The notes under the pieces: generated by a model
What the model was told of the DNA's origin: nothing
Databases searched by the model: none
Seen by the model: the letters and a program-made list of their open reading frames with translations, nothing else
Translations under genes and position numbers: made by a program
In this document: piece by piece, positions 10,865 through 20,799 of the stretch
Numbering within the stretch: position 1 is the stretch's first letter
Layout: every line of letters begins with the position of its first letter
Assembly (NCBI GenBank): GCA_036346225.1
Contig: JARFIW010000885.1
Location: 1 to 64,000, forward strand
Origin: Platerodrilus igneus
Lineage: Eukaryota; Arthropoda; Insecta; Coleoptera; Lycidae
Length of the DNA stretch: 64,000 nt
Reading direction: 5' to 3'

Positions 10865-11412
10865 CATGTTTATTTGAAACTCGCAGGGTGAAACCCTAGC
10901 GCTGCACACTTCAAAATAGAGTTGTAGTTATTTTTAACAAAGAAACAAGATATGACATATCTAGTGTGTACGTTCTATTTAACTTCAAAAATATCCGAAC
11001 CTCCATTCTCAACTATTTAATTGTCCAGTGGGGCATCACCCCATTCAGCACCCGCCGACGGAGCGTTATCCACACTAACATTAAACTAATACTTGAGGCG
11101 AAGCACTAGCATAACCAAAGAATAATTGTACAATCCGGCATACTCTAACGATCCATCCAACAGCCTCCACCACCCCACAGCGCTGTCGAGAGTAATACGG
11201 AGGCTCTCAGGGTGAAGCTCTAGCGTTGCTCCCCCGAGCTAAATGTTATATACGATGATTACGTCAATAAGCCATACTATTTTTTACTTCAATACATATA
11301 CGTGTTATTTGAAATTTGGTGCAAAGGTATAGCGCTGCGGGACCCTAACGCTCTATTCGTATTTATCCAATTATCATTGAAACAAATGGCCACTCAACGA
11401 AGCTCTCGGACC

Positions 11413-11709
11413 TTACATGTGATCTTCCAATGCTCCACCCACAGGTACTACATTGGCTAGGAAGCGAGTTTTTTTTACCTGAAGAATTTGGAATTTTGCC
11501 GAAATCATGCTGTTCCAAGCAAGGTAAAGATCTTTAGTGTGCGTGATAACACTCGCACACGGTACCTCCATTTTACCTCTTTTAGAACGAGGGTGTATTT
11601 TTTGAAAAATGCTCGCCTAATATTTTTCAAGCGTACCGTGTCAGGATTCGAACCCGGGACCTTGGGCGTAGTAGTCACACACTTACTACTACGACACGGA
11701 GCCGCCGGA
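11413..11709 (-). mobile_element. Full-length tRNA-derived SINE
   Basis: 297 bp, flanked by a perfect 14-bp duplication GAAGCTCTCGGACC at 11399-11412 and 11710-11723. On the minus strand the head is tRNA-like, with a box-B-like GGGTTCGAATCC. A body block ACCCTCGTTC...GAGGTAAAATGGAGG and a tail block GGTGGAGCATTGGAAGATC follow. Related copies lie at 20.3, 60.0, 62.1 and 63.7 kb. Confidence 0.9.
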
Positions 11710-11761
11710 GAAGCTCTCGGACCAAAGCCCCAGCGTTGCGCCCCACAGGCTAAAAGTTGTA

Positions 11762-12710
11762 AGTAGTAGGAAACTGGGAATACTGCCGCCTCATTTCCTC
11801 AGGAATCCCTCATTTCCTCCCTCATTCTGGACCAAATTTACATGTAAAAACCCACTATAAAGTCTTATTTTTTAAGAATCTCCTCCTGTTCTCTCCTTGC
11901 TCTCCTGCTTGCTCGGACATTCCCACAACCATTTTGATTACGTCACACTCGCATTCTTTCCACCCGCGAGATAAATCTTTCTCCACATTTCCACCCACGA
12001 GATAAATTTATCTTGTTTGGTATCAATTAATATTAGATTTTTCTTAGCTACTCGAATTTCTATGAATTTTTTAGATAGCATCACCCTCCAGGGAGCTACC
12101 CTCATTTTAAGATTTTTTTACCAGCAGCAGCGATTTCCGACCGTCTGCATAAATTTTTTTATACATGCGATACATCAAATTAGTCTAAAATTTTACGCAG
12201 AATCTGAATCTGCAAAACAGATTTAAAATCGAAACACCCCCTGCAAAGTTATACCTCTTTAAAGTTCTCAAACCTCTAAATTTTGCTCTTTGCTCTATAA
12301 GCAAATCTAACAAATAGTTTTCTTCGTCTAACTATTGCATCTTTCGAGATAAACCTATCTTGTTTGGTATCAATTAACAATAGAATTTTCTCAGCTACCC
12401 GAATTTCTAGGAATTTTTTAGATAGCATCATCTCCAAGGGAGCTACCTTCATTTTAAGATTTCTTACCTGTTGCGATTTCTGAGCGTTCTTATAAATTTT
12501 TTAGTCATGCAATACATTAAATTAGCCTAGAATTTTACGCAAAATTCTAATCTGCAAACAGATTTAAAATCGAACCACGCCCTGCAAAGTTACACTTTAA
12601 AGCTCCCAAATCTCTTTAAAATTTTTGTTCATTTATGACGTATGCTTTGACCAAACATTTCCAAAAATCAAAAAAGTGGAGATTTTAGAAATAAATCCTT
12701 TATGGCGCAC
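11762..12710 (+). repeat. Left terminal inverted repeat of the Polinton derivative
   Basis: Pairs with 15246-16176. It contains two tandem units of about 345 bp, each opening GAGATAAA and TATCTTGTTTGGTATCAATTA (about 11,998 and 12,345), then a TTTACGCARAATTCTRAATC-like block and a GTTCATTTATGAC-type end. A third, very degenerate unit lies inverted at about 12,895-13,150. Confidence 0.9.
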
Positions 12711-13342
12711 ATCAACATACGCATGGGTGGTATAAAGATATAAATCTAAGATAGTTGTATAGATTTTGTAAATCTATTGTATATATTAGTTTTAAGATTC
12801 CATAATTTTTAAGTTCCTCGCCCTTTTTCCAAATCCTTCCTGCTTCTTTCCTGGTTGACAGAGTATACGTGTTACCTCCACGTGGTGTTTGCAGGACACA
12901 GCGGTTTTAGATTTCTAGAGAAATGGTTGGTTAAAGTATATGTCTTGGGTAGCGAAAAAAGGGTTTTAAAGATGTAGCTAAATAAAGATGGGTAAGAATT
13001 AGAGGTTTGGGTTATTAAATGGCGTGACTTTGTAAGAGGTGGTCCTATTTAAAATCTATTTACAGGTTTGGGTTCCCTAGAAAAATCTAATTTTAAAAGA
13101 CGTGATAATGAATTTCGATTCCCCAGGAATATTCTATACTAATTTGATAGGTTACACGACGGAGTTGTATTAAAAATACTGCTAAGAGTAATTTTGTATA
13201 ATAATTCTAAAAATGGTGTTGGTGGTTAAATACATACAGGTAAAACCCACTATAAAACAATTATACGCGTCACTTTTCCAGTCAAGACTTGCATATAACG
13301 CCAATTAACATAATACGGAGCTGCACACGCTCGACCATCGGC
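12711..13342. other. Interior spacer of the Polinton derivative
   Basis: Holds the degenerate inverted copy of the terminal-repeat unit (about 12,895-13,150). No gene recognised. Confidence 0.5.
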
Positions 13343-13370
13343 ATAAAAGGCGATGGAGGCATGTTTCAGT
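13343..13370 (+). promoter_or_regulatory. TATA plus TCAGT initiator ahead of the 13,421 ORF
   Basis: ATAAAA at 13343-13348 and TCAGT at 13366-13370, with the initiator A at 13368. The 25-base spacing suits an arthropod RNA polymerase II core promoter. The ATG of the next frame lies 53 bases beyond the initiator. Nothing shows that it is active. Confidence 0.5.
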
Positions 13371-13420
13371 GCATTAGTCGTCAAGGTATCGTCGAGTTTG
13401 ATTAAAATTATAAGTTAAAG

Positions 13421-14236
13421 ATGGATTTTTCTTGTGTTAACGTTACAAGTGATGTGCGAGTACCACAATTAAATATAATCCAACTAATTGGTAAGACAAC
13501 CTATAAGTTAGACGAATTTCCTCCAAATTCTCACCACCATATAATAGAAGTTGGTTTTGATTTATATGGTGGTCTGCAACCTGTGATCCAAGTTATTTGC
13601 TGTAGTGGTATGTGTGCAGATTCTACGATAACATTCTCATACTTCGATTGGAAGAAATTGTGTACTTTTCAAGTGGAATTTCAAATTCACCAATTTGCTC
13701 GTGACGTGTTAAACACTCGATTAAATGGTTTGACTACTGGAAACGACGTTGTTGACATACAATTAGATCTAGATTTCAAATTGCAGCTGAACACAGCTTT
13801 TAATAAAAGTATATGGCTGTTGAACAATTTTGAAAAAGAGAATTTATATAATATGGAGATTACGAAAGATCGGAATGTTATTGTGCTACCTGCGTACGAG
13901 TGCATCAAGCTATTAAATTTGCGAGAATTAATCTGTTTTAAAATGTCAGAGTTAAGGTGTAGAAACTTTCCAGAATAGGTAGGTAATATAAAAAAAGTAT
14001 GTGGAAATACGACGGAGGAAGAAAGGGTTCAAACGTAATTAGAGGAAGAGAGCCGTGCCAGTATTTCTCTGTTTAATGATTGCAGCAATTTAAATTACTT
14101 GACAGTGTTGGAAATTATTAAATGTTACCTCATCCAATACTTAAAAGATGCGACTGCAAGGCAATCGCTTGCGCAAATGTTTAGAGATTTGGCTATCCCA
14201 GAATCGCCAGACTCTGGTTATCACAGCGGTTTATAG
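13421..14236 (+). pseudogene. Polinton-carried ORF of unknown function with two in-frame stops
   Basis: One continuous frame of 271 codons is broken only by TAG at 13976-13978 and a TAA near 14036. The first 185 residues start MDFSCVNVTSDVRVPQLN and contain HHHIIEVGFDLYGGLQPV and STITFSYFDWKKLCTF. The frame resumes after the stops with SLFNDCSNLNYLTVLEIIKC and ends PESPDSGYHSG. I recognise no named domain. The absence of any frameshift over 816 bases shows recent coding function, or that the first 185 residues still work alone. A TATA and TCAGT promoter lies 50-80 bases upstream. It sits between Polinton inverted repeats, so it is probably an element gene rather than a host gene. Its F-x-Y-x-x-W-x-x-L stretch resembles part of the remnant at 7371. 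Confidence 0.6.
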
Positions 14237-14331
14237 ATGTTATCAATAGATGTATGTATTTTATTAAAAACTAGCAAAAAATTATTAATAGACATATTAA
14301 ACTATCTTGTTTTAAATTTTAGGTTTAAAGT

Positions 14332-14580
14332 GGTGTACCCGCAGATAATAAACACAATATACCGCATGTCAACAAAAAAATTGTAGGGAAATTCAAAAAC
14401 AACTTTAATGTGGGTCTAGTATTAAAATTTGGCGAGAAAGACACGATTAAAAAGATTAAAGGAGTCTCACGAAGTGTAGTTAAGAATATTAATGTAGATA
14501 GTTTAAGGACATTGTACATTGCGGGAGATTTGGTTCTAGGAAATGAGCAACCTACGAAGGTACGGAATATTTGGTATTAA
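14332..14580 (+). pseudogene. Fragment resembling the C-terminus of Polinton DNA polymerase B
   Basis: 83 codons open to a stop at 14578-14580, with HVNKKIVGKFKNNFN and then IKKIKGVSRSVVKNI. Polinton protein-primed B-family polymerases end with a similar N-K-K-V-x-G-K-x-K-D-E module and a K-K-x-K-G-V-x-K-S-V-V-K module. Here the usual stretch between them (E-F-V-G-L-R-x-K-x-Y type) is mostly missing. A TTTTAG acceptor-like sequence lies ten bases upstream. The catalytic domains are absent. This fragment is the main coding evidence that the surrounding element is Polinton-derived. Assignment is from memory of the family pattern. Confidence 0.5.
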
Positions 14581-15245
14581 TGCTAATTGGTTTAGTGACC
14601 GCGTTTGTGCACTCTTCGAGTGTCTTCGGCAATCTTCGATTGTTTCCAAAGAAAATATTCAAGTCTACCATTTCCGAAAATATGACATAGAAGTTATTTA
14701 AAATTAAATTGCTTTATTAGTAAGTATCCTGTAGACAACAAGTTGGTATTCCCTTAGTAAAGGTTTAAAGTGTTTATTTAAAATCTGTATTTCCCTAACT
14801 ACGTAGTCGATGCTGGTTGCTAGAAAGTACCTTGTGTAAATCCCCAGTAATTATACATCAATTTTAATGCACAAACATAATTAATAGAAAGTCCAAGAAA
14901 AGAAATTATATACAGCTTTCATATGTAATTTAGGTAGCTCATACTCGTTAAGAAATTAATTCGGAACGACTTGTATTTTCCAAGCATTGACTATATAATT
15001 ATGACGTGCATAGTTATTAAAAATGTTAAAGATTTAATTTAGGTAGCTCATAATCGTTAAGGAATTAATTCCTTAACGACTTGTATTTTCCAAGCATTTG
15101 AGCATATAATTATGACGTGCATAGTTATTAAAAATGTTAAACCAGACCTTGATAACTGTTTAAAATTAAAAAGTTATGGTTTTGAATATTCTAAGAAAAC
15201 AGTGCATCACCGTTTGAAAAATGGTTTTAAATATTAAACACTTAT
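14581..15245. other. Interior right part of the Polinton derivative
   Basis: Contains a tandem duplication of about 108 bp (14,930-15,035 and 15,037-15,140) opening TTTAGGTAGCTCATA and ending ATAGTTATTAAAAATGTTAAA. A short open frame (KLKSYGFEYSKKTVHHRLKN) ends at about 15,237, eight bases before the inverted repeat. Its product is not recognised. Confidence 0.6.
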
Positions 15246-16176
15246 GTGCCATAAAGGATTCATTTCTAAAATCTCCACAGTTTTTGTTTTTTGGAGATGT
15301 TTGGTTAAAGTAAATGTCATAAATGAACAAAAATTTTAAAGAAATTTGGGAGCTTTAAAGTGTAACTTTGCAAGGCGTGGTCCGATTTTAAATTTGTTTG
15401 CAGATTCGAATTCTGCGTAAAATTCTAGGCTAATTTGATGTATTGCATGATTAAAAAATTTATAAGAACGCTCAGAAATCGCAACAGGTAAGAAATCTTA
15501 AAGTGAGAGTAGCTCCCTTGGGGATAATGCTATCTAAAAAATTCCTAGAAATTCGGGTAGCTGAGAAAATTCTATTGTTAACTGATACCAAACAAGATAG
15601 GCTTATCTCGAAAGATGCAATAGTTAGACGAAGAAAACTATTTGTTAGGTTTGTTTATAGAGCAAAGAGCAAAATTTAGAGGTTTGAGAGCTTTAAAGGG
15701 GTATAACTTTGCAGGGGTGATCCGATTTTAAATCTGTTTTGCAGATTCCGATTCTGCGTAAAATTTTAGACTAATTTGATGTATCGCATGTATAAAAAAA
15801 TTTATGCGGTCGGTCGGAAATCGCTGCTGCTAGTAAAAAAAAATCCCTGGAGGGTGTTACTATCTAAAACATTCCTAGAAATTCGGGTAGCTGAGAAAAA
15901 TCTAATATTAATTGATACCAAACAAGATATATTTATCTCGTGGGTGGAAATGTGGAGAAAGATTTATCTAGCGGGTGGAAAGAATGCGGGTGTGACGTAA
16001 TCAAAATGTTTGTGGGAATGTCCGAGCAAGGAGGAAAGCAAGAAGAGAGCAGGAGGAGATTCTGAAAAAATAAGACTTTATAGTGGGTTTTTACATGTAA
16101 ATTTGGTCCAGAATGAGGGAGGAAATGAGGGATTCTGGAGGAAATGAGGCGGCAGTATTCCCAGTTCCCTACTACT
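15246..16176 (-). repeat. Right terminal inverted repeat of the Polinton derivative
   Basis: 931 bp, the reverse complement of 11762-12710 with scattered substitutions and small indels. It also holds two tandem units of about 345 bp. Confidence 0.9.
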
Positions 16177-16182
16177 GTTGTA

Positions 16183-17049
16183 TATTTTGGCACGTCACGA
16201 CAAGGCAGATTTTAGAACACCGAAGCGTGGGTGGTTCTGGAACCTGCCATGTGTAACTACTTGAAACCTTATAAAAAAAGGCGCAACAATAGAATAAACA
16301 TACAAATTAATTATAACTCTGTTTACTGTATGACCATCTAAATATTTAAATTGTAAAGTAAAGCCGGTTTATATCCTTTTAATTACTGCATTTGGCCAGC
16401 TGGATAACCAATATTTATAGTTTGTCTACGAAATACAGAAAGAGGGTTTACTCTACAGCTGTTCTAGATTAAATTTTTATAGCGTAGCCGATGGTTTCTC
16501 TACAACATAAGGGAACAAAACAAAGACAAAGATAACAGAAATGCCAAGATTAACAGGTAACCTCCACTACATAATTTATAAAGCACTACTGCAACATAAG
16601 CACCTAAAGATACAAAAGTCTATACAGGAACAGTTATTTTGGCTGTTTCAACACTTGTTTTGATTGGTCGGAAAACTAAATGTCCGTTCTTGAACCGGAT
16701 ATAACGTGTACCCCCAAAATTACATAATATAACGGACTATTTCCATTAATTATTACTGAGAAAACCAAGGTCACGATAATATGCATAAATCCCCAAGATT
16801 CTTAAACTATTTTACACTATGTGAAATGTTTTTAAACTAATTTCCTAACATTATTATTTATACATATAATATATTACGCATTTTTAAGCGCGTAACAAGC
16901 AGACGTTCGCTACACGCACAAATAGCAGTTTAAACGTTACACGGACTATGAGTATTCACACGCTGGCCGATTTGCTCATAAATTTTGAAATGTTCATTGC
17001 TATAGGACTGAACAAATATTTGTAAAAAAATTTTTGCGAAACAAAATAA
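16183..17049. repeat. Flank of zinc-finger duplicon, copy 1
   Basis: Homologous to 25,315-26,052 and 38,509-39,360, lying 3' of each zinc-finger frame. Shared strings include AACCAATATTTATAGTTTGT, GCACTACTGCAACA and TTAAACGTTACA. It probably contains the 3' untranslated regions, but no polyadenylation site can be chosen with confidence. Confidence 0.8.
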
Positions 17050-18264
17050 TTACATAAATGCATGTTTCTGAGCATGCGAAAGCAAATGGATTTTTAGCGT
17101 ACTTTTTTGTATTGTGGCATAATCACACAAATTGCATGTGAATGGACGTTTGTTAGTATGCGACCGCAAATGTACTTGTAAATAACTTTTATATGATGTC
17201 GTAAAATCACACAAATTGCAAGCAAATGGACGTACGTTAGTATGCGATAAACAATGTTTTTGTAAACTACTTTTCTTTAATGTGATATAGCCACACAAAT
17301 TGCATGCTAATGGACGTTTATTAGTATGTGCCCGAAAATGTACTTTCAAATAACTTTTATCAGAAGCGGTATAATTACACAAATTGCATGCGAACGGACG
17401 TTCGTTAGTATGCGACCGCAAATGTCTTTGTAAAGTACTTTTTTGTATTGCGGCATAATCACACAAATTGCATGCAAATGGACGTTCGTTAGTATGCGAC
17501 CGCAAATGTACTAGTAAATCATGTTTTTGCGATGCGGTATAATCACAAAAATAGCATGCGAATGGACGTACGTTAGTATGCGACCAAATATGTTGTTGTA
17601 AAAGACCTTTCTTTAATGCGGCATAGCCACACAAATGGCATGAGAATGGACGTTCATTAGTATGTAACCGAAAATGTACTTTTAAATAATATTTATGTGT
17701 TGTGGTATAATTACACAAATTGCATGAGAATGGACGCTCATTAGTATGTGACCACAAATGTCTTTGTAAACTACTTTTTCGCGTGGTAGTATAATCACAT
17801 AAATTGCATGTGAATGGACGCTCATTAGTATGTGACCGAAAATGCAATGCTAAATAACTTTTTTGTGATGTAGTATAAGCACACAAATTGCATGCGAATG
17901 GACGTACGTTACTATGCGACTTAAAATGTTTTTGTAAACTACTTTTTTCTGATGTGGTATAGCCACACGAATTGCATGCGAATGGACGTTCATTAGTATG
18001 TAATCTAAAATGTACCTTTAAATGATATTTATGTGATGTGGCGTAATTACATAAATTGCAAGCAAATGGACGTTCATTGGTATGGGACCATAAATGTCTT
18101 TGTAAAGTAATCTTTTCTGATGTGGTATAATTACACAAATTGCATGCAAATAAACGTTCGTTTGTATGCGATCGTAAATGTTTTTGAAAATTACGTTTTC
18201 GAGATGTGGTATAACTACACAAATTGCCTGCTAACGGACTTTCGTTAGCTTGGGACTGCATCAT
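17050..18264 (-). CDS. C2H2 zinc-finger array protein, copy 1 (14 fingers)
   Basis: An uninterrupted 404-residue frame is almost entirely fourteen 28-residue C2H2 units, C-x2-C-x12-H-x3-H, joined by H-T-N-E-R-P-F-A linkers in place of the common TGEKP. Such arrays bind DNA, one finger per roughly three bases, and usually act in the nucleus. The first unit has Gly for its first Cys (LAGNLCSYTT), so 13 fingers look able to bind zinc. No ZAD, BTB, KRAB or other partner domain is in the frame; one could lie on an upstream exon. The start is the tandem Met pair MMQSQANE, conserved in all three paralogues. Nearest relatives are the arrays at 26.1 and 39.4 kb. A transcribed gene is likely but unproven. 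The short size and TE-rich setting also allow a recently silenced copy. Confidence 0.8.
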   Translation of the reverse strand: MMQSQANESPLAGNLCSYTTSRKRNFQKHLRSHTNERLFACNLCNYTTSEKITLQRHLWSHTNERPFACNLCNYATSHKYHLKVHFRLHTNERPFACNSCGYTTSEKSSLQKHFKSHSNVRPFACNLCAYTTSQKSYLALHFRSHTNERPFTCNLCDYTTTRKSSLQRHLWSHTNERPFSCNLCNYTTTHKYYLKVHFRLHTNERPFSCHLCGYAALKKGLLQQHIWSHTNVRPFACYFCDYTASQKHDLLVHLRSHTNERPFACNLCDYAAIQKSTLQRHLRSHTNERPFACNLCNYTASDKSYLKVHFRAHTNKRPLACNLCGYITLKKSSLQKHCLSHTNVRPFACNLCDFTTSYKSYLQVHLRSHTNKRPFTCNLCDYATIQKSTLKIHLLSHAQKHAFM

Positions 18265-18773
18265 GTGCCGTATTTTTATACAAGTGTCTAAGCTATACTA
18301 ATCAAGTACCAATCATGAACACAAATGTGCTTTGCTTCTATTTGTTTCATAGCAACTTAATGCGTTTTTGCAAGAAAGATTCTCTTTTAGTAAAATTAGC
18401 AAATTTCGCACTAAAAAATGTTATAGTTGGTTTTCTTGCGCATGTGAAAACCGAAAAACAATCGTGTTATTTACGTATATAGGTTATATTATTGTTCTGC
18501 CCTTTTATATCTACCAATTTTAATATTACAAATCGGTATTATAAGAATTAGAAGGTAGTTTGAGTCCCATTAATAACAAATGGTTTTGAATTATATTGTC
18601 GGTTTAACCTACACAATCCGTAAGTGCATAGTTGGTTAAAATACCTGTTTTGATGTCAACATAGATAAAAGAAACCGCCGTAATTCCAAGTAAATGAAAC
18701 CCTGAGAAATTTACAGCTGTCTGCCAAGTAAGTCTTAACCTTTTTAAACGCATGCGCAAAGTCATAAATTGTA
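18265..18773. repeat. Upstream flank of zinc-finger copy 1
   Basis: Homologous to 27,434-27,885 and 40,828-41,183, with shared strings such as TCGCACTAAAAAATGTTATA and GGTTTAACCTACACAATCCG. It is the likely promoter and 5' leader of the zinc-finger gene. No TATA box or initiator is convincing. The homology with copy 2 ends about 50 bases before the Tc1-like element. Confidence 0.75.
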
Positions 18774-19671
18774 GAGGTCTTTCAAAACCTCATGGGCTGT
18801 TGCGCAGAACACCAATTTAAGATATTTACGTTAAAGTGCATCTTAAAAACATTTTTAATTCATCTGTCATTTATTTGCGTATTAGGATTTGTGGTTTATT
18901 ATTATTGTTTTTGATTATTAGTTATGAGATTTCAGCTAGTTTTTTCAAAACTACTGCAACTCAGTCTAGTTTTTTATTTGTAGGTACAATGGAGGTTTCA
19001 ATTTAATTAGAAGAATAATATTTGGTTTTACAGATTATTTTGTTATTTCTGAGCTTTTAATCTTACAATGAGTAACCGCAAAACAGTTCACAGTCAAGGA
19101 AGAGAAATTATTTATAGTGTGTATAAGTTTATAAGAGAAGAAAAGAATGGAATGTCTGTCATTCCTATGAATAATTTACAAGAACGCGTAGCAACAGCAA
19201 CTGGAGTTGGACTAAACACAGTCGAACGAATTATTTCAGAAGCGAAGAGCAAACCGGAGAGTGTCAAATTTGTACCACCAAGGAAGAAAATTAATAAGAG
19301 AAGTCCTAAATCTAATGTGGGTCAATTTGAGGATTGTAGTAATTATATGATTTTTTAGATTAAATTTCTATAAAATATGCATTGTTAAAAAATAATAAAA
19401 GAACAGTATTTTGGCTGCCAAGAAAAATAAACAAAACACTAAAAAGGTTACAGGTTTTGCATACAAACATTGTAGTTTGATAATTTATTTATGTTGATAA
19501 TATAATGGTTATGCAATCCACATAGCATACTGATTGAGTTAATTCAGAATACGCATCCGGAAATTTAATGTTTTTAAATTTTACTTATATTGTATTGTTC
19601 TTTCTTTTTATACGTTACCTCTCACTTCCTTCATTGCGCATCTTACAGCCCATGAGATTTTAAAAGACCTA
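18774..19671 (+). mobile_element. Short Tc1-like element with N-terminal transposase only (898 bp)
   Basis: Terminal inverted repeats of roughly 35 bp (AGGTCTTTYAAAAYCTCATGGGCTG at each end, with mismatches), flanked by TA at 18772-18773 and 19672-19673. It contains one short frame, homologous to the N-terminal part of a DDE transposase. The rest of the enzyme is missing. Confidence 0.85.
19068..19358 (+). pseudogene. N-terminal DNA-binding part of a Tc1/IS630-like transposase
   Basis: 96 residues beginning MSNRKTVHSQGREIIYSVYK. The E-K-x-G-x-x-V-I-P-M-x-x-L-Q-E-R-V-A-x-A-T-G-V sequence matches the helix-turn-helix N-terminus of the insect transposase family seen intact in order at 59 kb (F-F-E-K-E-x-D-N-G-G-P-F-I-P-L-T-A-V-R-E). 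A stop follows PKSNVGQFEDCSNYMIF, and no catalytic domain remains inside the element. An in-frame 96-residue DNA-binding-only product could in principle occupy element ends as a repressor, but the simplest reading is an internal deletion. Confidence 0.7.
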
Positions 19672-19673
19672 TA

Positions 19674-20261
19674 ATTCTAACACCCATTATTCGATAAAAT
19701 GGTCATTATTGTGATAAAAAACACTGTTTTAATTTTGCTTAAACAAACAAAGCGGCAGGTGAGCAATTTTAGTATATTTTGTTTAACTAAGTATTGAGTT
19801 TCTAAGTCATCATTCTCAATTTAATACACACGCGCGCACACACACACAAACACAAAACACACATACACTTCGCAGCACTACGTTCACTTACGTTTAATAC
19901 ATCATTATCTTCCGGTAGTTGAAAATCAAGTCTCCTTTTAAGGTGCGATTACTCACGAATAAGTAATTCTCTCCGCCATAAAAAAGCTTCTCACTGGCTA
20001 AACATGATCACTACACTTTTCTTAAGGCCTGAGAAGCTGTTTTTTCAAACGTTTTCATTAATAAATTAGGGGTTCTTCAGTTCTGGTTCGTGGGAATCCT
20101 AAAACTTCGTAATGCTTCAATTTAACGATGGGAAAAAGCTTCCATTTCAGTTTTCAGTTTTGAAATTCTCTACCTTACCTACTTGCTTCATGTTTCAGAC
20201 ATTCCACACTCCCACTCGCAAACTGTTTCCGGCTCATTTCTTAAACTTTTCGAAGATAACC
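19674..20261. other. Unassigned; includes CA-rich simple repeat
   Basis: An ACACACGCGCGCACAC-type simple repeat lies at about 19,826-19,866. Nothing else recognised. Confidence 0.7.
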
Positions 20262-20548
20262 TCCGAAGTAGACCCCTGGAGATCCGAATGGGGGACTATT
20301 TTAACTCTTATCTTGACACGATCCGCTTGAAAAATGTTAGGCAAGCATTTTTCACAAAAATACGCCCTCGCTCGGGTGAGAGGTAAAATTGCGGTCTCGT
20401 CTGTGAGTATTGTCACGCACGTTAAAAATCCCTACCTTGCTGGGAACAGCAAAGGTTTGGCAAAATTCCAAATTTTCCAGGTAAACAAAACTCGCTTCCT
20501 GACCAATGTAGTACCTTCGGGTGGAGCATTGGAAAATCACATGCAAAG
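20262..20548 (+). mobile_element. SINE copy, plus strand
   Basis: Same family as 11413-11709. The body (TACGCCCTCGCTCGGGTGAGAGG), the CTTGCTGGGAACAGC block and the tail GGTGGAGCATTGGAAAATC are well preserved. The tRNA-like head is degenerate or replaced (CTTGACACGATCCGCTTGAAAA remains as its 3' part). No target duplication found. Confidence 0.8.
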
Positions 20549-20799
20549 ACTATTTTAACTCCGAAATCTTTTATCCTACAGAATGCCATCATCTTAAATA
20601 ACAATTGTAGTACGCTGTGGTTCTTGTTGGATATGTGTACTAAAATGTGGATTTACACGCACAATTGAATTAAAAATAACTGTTGTAAATAATAACTTTT
20701 ACAACGCCTGTGACACCATTTCTTTTATGCCTTGAGGTTTGTTTTGCTTCCAACCCAAAGTGTGGGATATATGTTTTTCTTTCCCTTTTATTTAGTATA

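Larger units (their letters stand above)
9930..11761. repeat. Degenerate repeat cluster
   Basis: Recurring blocks of GAGGCTCTCGGG, a CCCTAGCGCTGCGGGGC-like string, CCGAGCTAAATGTTATA and GATGATTACGTCAAT. They appear near 9937-10010, 10235-10305, 10890-10910, 11200-11270, 11320-11345 and 11399-11750, in one orientation. Spacing is irregular (about 200-430 bp once the LTR and SINE insertions are removed). Related sequence recurs at 38,455-38,510 next to the third zinc-finger copy. Confidence 0.65.
11762..16176. mobile_element. Polinton-derived element with long terminal inverted repeats (4,415 bp)
   Basis: Both ends read AGTAGTAGG inward, followed by AACTGGGAATACTGCC. The inverted repeats are about 940 bp. 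A 6-bp target duplication GTTGTA flanks it (11756-11761, 16177-16182). The paralogous segment at 38,495-38,520 reads straight through the same site with one GTTGTA. Six-bp duplications, AG termini and long inverted repeats are hallmarks of Polintons, which are usually 15-20 kb. Only 2.5 kb remains between the repeats, with a decayed ORF of unknown function and a fragment resembling the C-terminus of Polinton DNA polymerase B. It is therefore an internally deleted, non-autonomous copy. Confidence 0.9.

Noticed and set aside
15776..16193. Frames on both strands of the right terminal inverted repeat
   Set aside because: Not conserved in the matching left repeat; chance frames in repeat DNA.
17050..18264. 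Regular 84-bp periodicity as a CRISPR array or satellite
   Set aside because: The period is that of C2H2 coding units in one open frame.
19826..19866. CA-rich tract as a regulatory Z-DNA element
   Set aside because: An ordinary simple repeat; no supporting context.
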